This document shows positions 58,076 to 64,000 of a DNA stretch of 64,000 bases, piece by piece (the first letter of the stretch is position 1; each line of letters starts with the position of its first letter). This DNA comes from Stomorhina lunata (Eukaryota; Arthropoda; Insecta; Diptera; Rhiniidae). The stretch is taken from NCBI GenBank assembly GCA_933228675.1, contig OW121743.1, positions 114,625,781-114,689,780 of the forward strand, read 5' to 3'. The position numbers and the translations under genes are program-made. The notes beneath the pieces were generated by a model that saw only the letters and a list, made by a program, of their open reading frames with translations, did not search any database and was not told where the DNA came from.

Positions 58076-61000
58076 TTAGTGTTGTTCGGGGTTAGGAAGT
58101 AAAACTAGTTTAACTATGGGCCTAGTAACTACGCCATTAGCGGTTTGTACTTCGGCGACTCTAACACGATTATCTCTACCACGTATAATATTTGCTATGC
58201 GGCCTAGTCGCCACTGATTGGGGGGTAAATTATCTTGCTTAATGAAGACAAGATCACCTGTGGCATAATCGCGTTGGGGGTACTTCCATTTCACGCGTTT
58301 GTGGAGTTCTTTCAAATACTCTTCTTTCCACCTTAGAGCAAATTGGTGATGCAGAACCTTTAATTTTTGCCACCGGTTTACGTAACTCAATGAATGGTCG
58401 GCCAAGTTAGGTTCTGGGGGTGATAATAGTGGACCTCCTATAAGGAAGTGTCCGGGGGTAAGTGCACATATATCTGCCGGATTCTCGCTCACAGGGCTGA
58501 GGGGTCTGGAGTTCAGACAAGCTTCGATTCTGGATAACATCGTTGAAAATTCTTCAAAAGTGAAGCTTTGGTTATGGGCGATGCGTTTTAAATGGGTCTT
58601 AAAACTCTTAACGCCGGCTTCCCAGAGTCCGCCCATATGAGGCGCCCCTGGAGGTATAAAGTGCCATTCTAATGCGGCAAAACTATGTTGTTCAAGCACT
58701 TTTCGACGGACTAATTCTACAAAGCGAGCTCGGTCTGCGTCTATAATGTGTGAAGCTCCAACAAATCCAGTGCCGTTATCAGAGAAAAGTGCGCTAGGAG
58801 CTCCTCGTCGGCTAAAGAATCTAGCGAACGCAGCTAGAAAAGCTTGGGTAGATATTTCGGTGGTGGCCTCAAGATGTATGGCCTTGGTCGCAAAACAGAC
58901 GAAGACCAGTACGTAACCTTTCGTTACTCTACACCCACGTCCAGCATACGTCTTTAGATCAAAGGGCCCAGCGAAGTCTACTCCAGTGTTGGCGAACGGA
59001 CGTGATAAAGTAGTTCGCTCAGGGGGTAAAGCTGCCATAATTTGCTCACTCTTTCGGCGCTTCAGTATTACACAAATACGACATCCTGAAATAATAGTTT
59101 TAATTAGAGTTTTTAGCTTTGGTACATAATAATAAGTTCGCATGAGCCGAAATAGTAAGGCATTCTGACCATGGATCGAATAATTGTGGAGATAGCATAA
59201 AAATAGCCGAGTATAGCGTCCATGATATGGCAAAAGGATAGGAAATCGTTCATCGTAACTCAGGGAAGGAGAGTTGGCTAAACGACCATTAATCCTAAGA
59301 ATGCCATTAATATCGAGAAATGGATTGAAGGTTAGTATAGAGCTTTTACGGGGGATGTTCAGACCTTGAGATAGCAACTCATATTCTTTTTCAAAATATA
59401 ATTTCTGACAGGCAATAATCATTCGACATTTAGCGTTTTCAATTTCGGCTCGTGTAAATTCTTCACTTGTTACAAGCATGTGTCGCAAGTTTCTTCTGCA
59501 GCTGTAATAGAACCTGAAAACTCGGCAAATAATGCGCATTGCTTTTGGGAAGTTGGAAAAGTCGTTTAATATATCTGAGTTTTGAACTTGATTTAAGTGG
59601 ACTTGAACAGGTTTCGCCTCTTCGTCGGTTAAAAAGTTTGAAGAACTAAGTGGCCATTGATCTTGAGGGAGTTTTAACCATGAAGGTCCATGCCACCATA
59701 AGTTATTCGTTATGAGCTGGGAGAATGTCAAGCCACGGGTTGCCAAATCGGCGGGGTTACTTTTAGAGTCAACATGAAACCAAGATTGACTCCCGACTTT
59801 TTCAACAATGGAAGAAACTCTGTTCTCAACGAAAGTTTTCCATCGGTTAGGGGGTTTCTGCAACCATGCCAATACTATAGTCGAGTCGGTCCAAAGAAAG
59901 AGCTTAAGATCCTTCAGATTAAGTTGAGATTGTATGGATTCAATCATGGTTGCCAGGAGTTCAGCTCCGCAGAGCTCCTTGCGGGGTAACGAGACGAACT
60001 TTATCGGGGCCACTTTCGTTTCAGCAACTAACAGATGAGTGGAAATAAAACCGTTGTTTTCTGCCCGAAGATACAATGTGGCAGCATAGGCTTTCTCCGA
60101 CGCATCGCAGAACCCATGTAGTTCAATAGAATACGATGGATCAAAGTCAACAAATCGAGGAATTTTTATTTTTTCTATATTGGAGTAATCGTCGATGAAT
60201 TCGTGCCATTGTTTTAAAGTGGATTCCTTCAAACTTTCGTCCCAGTCTGTTTCATCTTTCCAAACTTGTTGCATTATGATTTTGGCCACGATTATTTTAG
60301 GGGCTAGCCAACCGGCGGGGTCAAAGAGTTTGGCGATTTCAGACAGAACTGATCTTTTTGATGTGGACTTTCGATCGGGGTAACTTTTTAATTGGAAATA
60401 AAAGTGATCACTTCCTGCATTCCAACGCAAGCCTAAAGTTTTGGTGGTACACGAGTCAGATAATTTAAGAAACTCTGTATCTAAGAGATGTTCGGGGGGT
60501 AGATCCTTGAGTAAGTACTCGTGGTTGGCAGTCCATTTACGGAGCTCAAAACCAGCAGACCGGAGGACTTCGATAAGTTGATCTCGAGCCTTTAAGGCTG
60601 TTGAGAGGGTATGAGCTCCAGCCAAAACATCGTCAACGTACATAAAATCCCTTAGGATTTCGGATACTATGGGGTTTGTATTTTCGCAGGACTTGGCTAA
60701 CTCTAGTAAAGTACGAATCGCCAGATACGGGGCACAATTCACGCCGAAGGTGACTGTTTTCAATTCGAAGTCTTTCGTTTCTTCATCGGGGGTTTTTCGA
60801 AATATTATTCGTTGAAATGGGGTATGTGAAGGATTCACAAGTATCTGGCGATACATCTTCTCAATGTCAGAGTTGAAGACATATCTGAAGAGCCTCCAAC
60901 GTAAAATTAATACATTCAGATCTGATTGCAAAGTTGGACCGGGGTAAAGTAAGTCATTAAGACTGTTTCCGTTTGATGAGGGGCTTGATGCGTTGAAAAC

Positions 61001-63367
61001 TACTCGCAATTTTGTGGTAGTACTTTCAGGTTTGATCACGGCGTGATGAGGCAGATGATATGTGCTATTAGCGGTGTATGAGGGGGAAACCTGAGTCATT
61101 TGGTTTAATGAAGAGTATTCACAAATGACTCGATCATATTCACTTTTAATTTGGGGATTTTTCAGCAATCTCGTCTCATTTCGGAGAAATTGAGACAGCG
61201 CTATGTGACGTGATGATCCAATATTAATGTCTTCGGGATATTCTCTCCGAAAGGGTAAGGAAACCACAAAACGTCCTTGGCTATTACGATAAGTAGTGGA
61301 CTGGAAAACATTTTCGCAGTGCAGGTCTTCAATCGAGAGACGGGGCGTCTTTGGCACTTCTTCCAATTCCCAAAATTTCCTAATTTGGTCATTTAGGGCG
61401 ATTGTATTGAAAAACGATGAAACTGACTTTATGTTATTAACCGAACCAAGTTTACCAGTGACAATCCAACCGAATACGGTTTGTTGTGCCACTAAAGACC
61501 GGTTGCTGTCCCAACGCAGGCCGCTTCTAAGTATCTTCGGATAGATATCTCCCCCCAGCAAAAGTTCAATTTCCGAACATCTAAGTGCATGAGTATCTGC
61601 CATCTTTAAGTCCGAAAACTCACCGTTTCTCAAGGCTGAGAGGGGGTAATATGGGAGTTCACCGGTTAATTTCTTGACCACTAAGGCGTCAGTATGAGCT
61701 TCAAAGGAGTTATCGAGAGGAGAACCGATGCGAATGTAGCAAAGTTGAGTGGAAGTAGCAGTTAGTGATTCATTGAGACCGTGGACTTGAGTTTGTGAAT
61801 TCCGAGTTTTGAGAGCTAGTTTTCCTTGAAGCTTCTTTGATATAAAGGTAGCTTCAGATGCTGAGTCAATTAGTGCTCGTACGGTATATTTGAAGTCATC
61901 AGAGTAGATATCAACGAGGGCTGTTCCTAGCAAAACTGTTGAGTTAGGAGTGGACTGTAATTGTGTCGAGTATGATTGTCTCATTTGGGCTGCGGCTTCA
62001 GCTGAAGTAGAGGGGTTTGTGTCTAGAGGGGGGTTAGAAACGCGAGGATTACTCGACGCTGTATTGGGGTTTGAAGTCGCTGCCCTGTGACTGGATTGGG
62101 GGTTTACATTTGAGGAATTGTCAGAACGGTGTAATAAGGAATGGTGCTTTTGTTTGCACAAGTGACAAACGTACTGACTCCTACATTTTTTGAATTCGTG
62201 CGAAGTTCCTAAGCAGTTGGTACATCGCTTCTGTTTTTTGACAATCGAAAAACGCTCTTCAGTAGACATACTTAGGAACGATGTACAAAGTCTGAGGGGG
62301 TGAACATTGGGGCATAAGGAACATTTTCCTGGCTTATCGTTAGTAACATTCGTGTTATAACTGTTGACCTTCTTCGCATCTGAAAAGTTTTGATTCCTCT
62401 GTCTCGAAAACTTTTGATTATTGGGGTTGGAACTATGGGGATTTGTAAATGTGGTTCTAATATCGGCGACCGACTCCAAAGTTTGGAACCTGGATGTTAG
62501 GAAGGTATCCATCTGTTTCCACGTCGGCAGCTCGGTGTTATTCGGCAGATATTGTTCCCATAGACTGAGGGTAGTTTCAGGTAAACATGTTGAACAGATA
62601 TATACGAAGATGATGTCCCAGTTGGCGGTGTCAATTTTCAGGAGAGACAGATTCGTAACGCAATCGTTTATTGTTCGTTGAATTCGTCTGATATTGGTAG
62701 CAGTTTCCTTAAAAATGGGGGTTATATTAAAGAGAATTTTGAGTTGAGCGTTGATAAGAATTCGTTTATTTTCGTATCGATTCACGAGGTTTTGCCATGC
62801 CATCTCGAATCCATCATTGGTTATGGGACACGTCTTCAGCAGTTCCCGAGCCTCTCCCTGGGTCTTTTTGATTAGATGACACATCTTTTCGACAGGAGAA
62901 AGACGCTTACTATTCCGGTAGAGGGCGGTGAACATGTCCCGAAATGTTGGCCAGGATTGATAGTCTCCATAAAACACTTCCGTATCGCAAGGTGGCAATG
63001 AGATATGAGGAGCAGAATCAACGATGGGGATAGAGGAGGGGGCTGCTATGATAGGAGGAGGTGTAGAAGGTTCAACTCGGTACAAATCCACGAGCTCATT
63101 AAGTTTTGACAAAACTTTAACGTGAGCTTCAAATGTAGAATAAAATCTCGATTTTAGGGTCTCGACCTCGATGTCTTCTTCTAATTCGTTAAACTTGTTT
63201 AGGATGTCATCATAACACCTCCTAAACTCTGACCATAACCTCACAATTTCATCCTTCTGGACTTCAAGCGTGTGCACAGAATGGACATCGGCAGGTAACG
63301 CGTCGAAATATGCCTGGAATTCGACCACGCGATCGGAAGCGCGTATAAATGTATCGAGAACAGACAT
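58076..63367 (-). CDS. Gag-Pol polyprotein of BEL/Pao element
   Basis: 1763 residues, uninterrupted. The N-terminal region (1-330) is Gag-like (the DUF1759 type of BEL/Pao). Zinc fingers lie at about 344-409. The protease has IDSAS near 498 and ends with GGDIYPKILRSG and VFGWIVTGKLG. Reverse transcriptase has YVDDVLAG near 910, the BEL/Pao form of the box. RNase H has GFCDASEKAYAA near 1086. Integrase has a zinc finger around CRICVILKRRK, then catalytic Asp in GVDFAGPF (~1463), Asp in FSDNGTGF (~1531) and Glu in GGLWEAGVKS (~1580). The C-terminal WRLGRIANIIRGRDNRVRVA is the DUF5641-type tail. Every catalytic motif looks intact. Start ATG at 63367; stop TAA at 58076-58078. Confidence 0.95.
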   Translation of the reverse strand: MSVLDTFIRASDRVVEFQAYFDALPADVHSVHTLEVQKDEIVRLWSEFRRCYDDILNKFNELEEDIEVETLKSRFYSTFEAHVKVLSKLNELVDLYRVEPSTPPPIIAAPSSIPIVDSAPHISLPPCDTEVFYGDYQSWPTFRDMFTALYRNSKRLSPVEKMCHLIKKTQGEARELLKTCPITNDGFEMAWQNLVNRYENKRILINAQLKILFNITPIFKETATNIRRIQRTINDCVTNLSLLKIDTANWDIIFVYICSTCLPETTLSLWEQYLPNNTELPTWKQMDTFLTSRFQTLESVADIRTTFTNPHSSNPNNQKFSRQRNQNFSDAKKVNSYNTNVTNDKPGKCSLCPNVHPLRLCTSFLSMSTEERFSIVKKQKRCTNCLGTSHEFKKCRSQYVCHLCKQKHHSLLHRSDNSSNVNPQSSHRAATSNPNTASSNPRVSNPPLDTNPSTSAEAAAQMRQSYSTQLQSTPNSTVLLGTALVDIYSDDFKYTVRALIDSASEATFISKKLQGKLALKTRNSQTQVHGLNESLTATSTQLCYIRIGSPLDNSFEAHTDALVVKKLTGELPYYPLSALRNGEFSDLKMADTHALRCSEIELLLGGDIYPKILRSGLRWDSNRSLVAQQTVFGWIVTGKLGSVNNIKSVSSFFNTIALNDQIRKFWELEEVPKTPRLSIEDLHCENVFQSTTYRNSQGRFVVSLPFRREYPEDINIGSSRHIALSQFLRNETRLLKNPQIKSEYDRVICEYSSLNQMTQVSPSYTANSTYHLPHHAVIKPESTTTKLRVVFNASSPSSNGNSLNDLLYPGPTLQSDLNVLILRWRLFRYVFNSDIEKMYRQILVNPSHTPFQRIIFRKTPDEETKDFELKTVTFGVNCAPYLAIRTLLELAKSCENTNPIVSEILRDFMYVDDVLAGAHTLSTALKARDQLIEVLRSAGFELRKWTANHEYLLKDLPPEHLLDTEFLKLSDSCTTKTLGLRWNAGSDHFYFQLKSYPDRKSTSKRSVLSEIAKLFDPAGWLAPKIIVAKIIMQQVWKDETDWDESLKESTLKQWHEFIDDYSNIEKIKIPRFVDFDPSYSIELHGFCDASEKAYAATLYLRAENNGFISTHLLVAETKVAPIKFVSLPRKELCGAELLATMIESIQSQLNLKDLKLFLWTDSTIVLAWLQKPPNRWKTFVENRVSSIVEKVGSQSWFHVDSKSNPADLATRGLTFSQLITNNLWWHGPSWLKLPQDQWPLSSSNFLTDEEAKPVQVHLNQVQNSDILNDFSNFPKAMRIICRVFRFYYSCRRNLRHMLVTSEEFTRAEIENAKCRMIIACQKLYFEKEYELLSQGLNIPRKSSILTFNPFLDINGILRINGRLANSPSLSYDERFPILLPYHGRYTRLFLCYLHNYSIHGQNALLFRLMRTYYYVPKLKTLIKTIISGCRICVILKRRKSEQIMAALPPERTTLSRPFANTGVDFAGPFDLKTYAGRGCRVTKGYVLVFVCFATKAIHLEATTEISTQAFLAAFARFFSRRGAPSALFSDNGTGFVGASHIIDADRARFVELVRRKVLEQHSFAALEWHFIPPGAPHMGGLWEAGVKSFKTHLKRIAHNQSFTFEEFSTMLSRIEACLNSRPLSPVSENPADICALTPGHFLIGGPLLSPPEPNLADHSLSYVNRWQKLKVLHHQFALRWKEEYLKELHKRVKWKYPQRDYATGDLVFIKQDNLPPNQWRLGRIANIIRGRDNRVRVAEVQTANGVVTRPIVKLVLLPNPEQH

Positions 63368-63400
63368 GATGGATTATCAACGTATAGTGAATGCTCACGG

Positions 63401-63911
63401 GGGTAATAATATCAACGAAAATTTGCGAAAAAACGGCAAAAGTTACGAAATATTTTTTCCGAAATTGACAATTAAGAAACCAAAGACAAGTGAATACAAT
63501 TGATTATGTGTTAAAGAAATCCGAAATGTTGAATAAATAAAATCGCTCAATAATATTCCGCAATCAAGGTTATATTAAGGTATAAATAACTTTAGATATG
63601 GCTATAATCCGTATGTGTGCAATTGGTGTCGTGAAGTGCGAGTACAATCGTATACAGTTATTGTAATGACTTAATGCTCATGAGTAAAACTAGATATTTT
63701 CAATAAATCCGTTTTAATATTCAATAAAGCAGGAAATATAAAAATCTCCAAAAATTTGTATATATTTTTCAGTTAATTTGTTCCAATTAGGGTTTAAAAA
63801 GGCAAAATTTACTAAAAACGGTTTATTGGGATTAAATTTATTAAATTTCAACAAAAAAAAATTTTAAATGATGGCCAAAATTATTCAAGTTTGTTTTCTT
63901 TAAAGTATTTT

Positions 63912-63942
<31 letters not shown>

Positions 63943-64000
63943 TTAAATTAGTTTTAGGTATTTTTAATAGATTTATTATTTCCTATTAATTTAATTTAGG
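63401..64000. other. Leader/flank of BEL element, with TTTA microsatellite
   Basis: No second LTR and no gene are seen. A (TTTA)n run of about nine units is at 63908-63944. The + strand frame at 63270-63503 is a shadow of the gag start and leader. Confidence 0.5.

Larger units (their letters stand above)
56733..63400 (-). mobile_element. BEL/Pao LTR retrotransposon, 5' LTR not in window
   Basis: On the - strand: leader, intact gag-pol (63367-58076), separate ORF2 (58048-57230), about 210 nt of non-coding sequence, a polypurine tract and a 3' LTR candidate (57009-56733). I searched 63400-64000 for a second copy of the LTR and saw none, so the element either continues past the window or has lost its 5' LTR. 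Domain order protease-RT-RNase H-integrase and the protein motifs are typical of BEL/Pao. Confidence 0.85.

Noticed and set aside
63270..63503. 77-codon + strand frame at the BEL start
   Set aside because: Antisense shadow of the gag start and leader.
1..64000. tRNA or rRNA genes
   Set aside because: Looked for tRNA B-box-like GGTTCGAATCC and cloverleaf ends and for rRNA-like GC-rich tracts; none seen by eye.

Overview
The window is nuclear DNA from a higher (schizophoran, probably calyptrate) fly. It is very AT-rich, its genes have short introns with GT-AG ends, long opa-like CAA/CAG tracts occur, and the products read as fly proteins. The species cannot be fixed from sequence alone.

Left part (1-18.9 kb) is gene-dense. 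On the + strand there is a conserved protein of unknown function (157-1359) and a UBE3D-type ubiquitin ligase (8514-9698). On the - strand there is bleomycin hydrolase (2940-5177), a small coiled-coil protein (11076-11723), the inactive splicing protease homologue USP39 (12818-14475) and a 964-residue PTB-domain protein (15769-18844). Short fold-back repeats sit between the genes.

The middle (20.1-32.2 kb) holds a complete, apparently young Ty3/gypsy-class LTR retrotransposon (20126-24601), with identical 221-bp LTRs, a 5-bp target duplication and one intact gag-pol frame. It is followed by non-LTR retrotransposon scraps and a four-exon effector caspase (27816-32170, best match decay), whose first intron carries truncated LINE pieces in both orientations.

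From 32.65 to 53.4 kb no credible gene is seen. The stretch is built from five AT-rich tandem arrays with 28-31 bp units, several of them variants around a TTTTCTATAGAAAA core. Arrays 1 and 2 are the same 29-bp satellite in opposite orientation, about 1.7 kb apart. A hammerhead-ribozyme-like motif lies in an island inside array 2.

The right end (56.7-63.4 kb) is a BEL/Pao retrotransposon on the - strand with an intact 1763-codon gag-pol. Immediately downstream, in the place where env would lie, is a separate 272-codon ORF2. It repeats the Gag zinc-knuckle plus protease-like layout but has lost the catalytic aspartate, and a consensus splice acceptor sits 4 nt before its ATG. This is the best candidate for an undescribed system here: a possible spliced accessory protein that mimics Gag nucleocapsid and protease.

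All exon joins were made by eye from splice consensus and reading frame; no search or alignment program was run.
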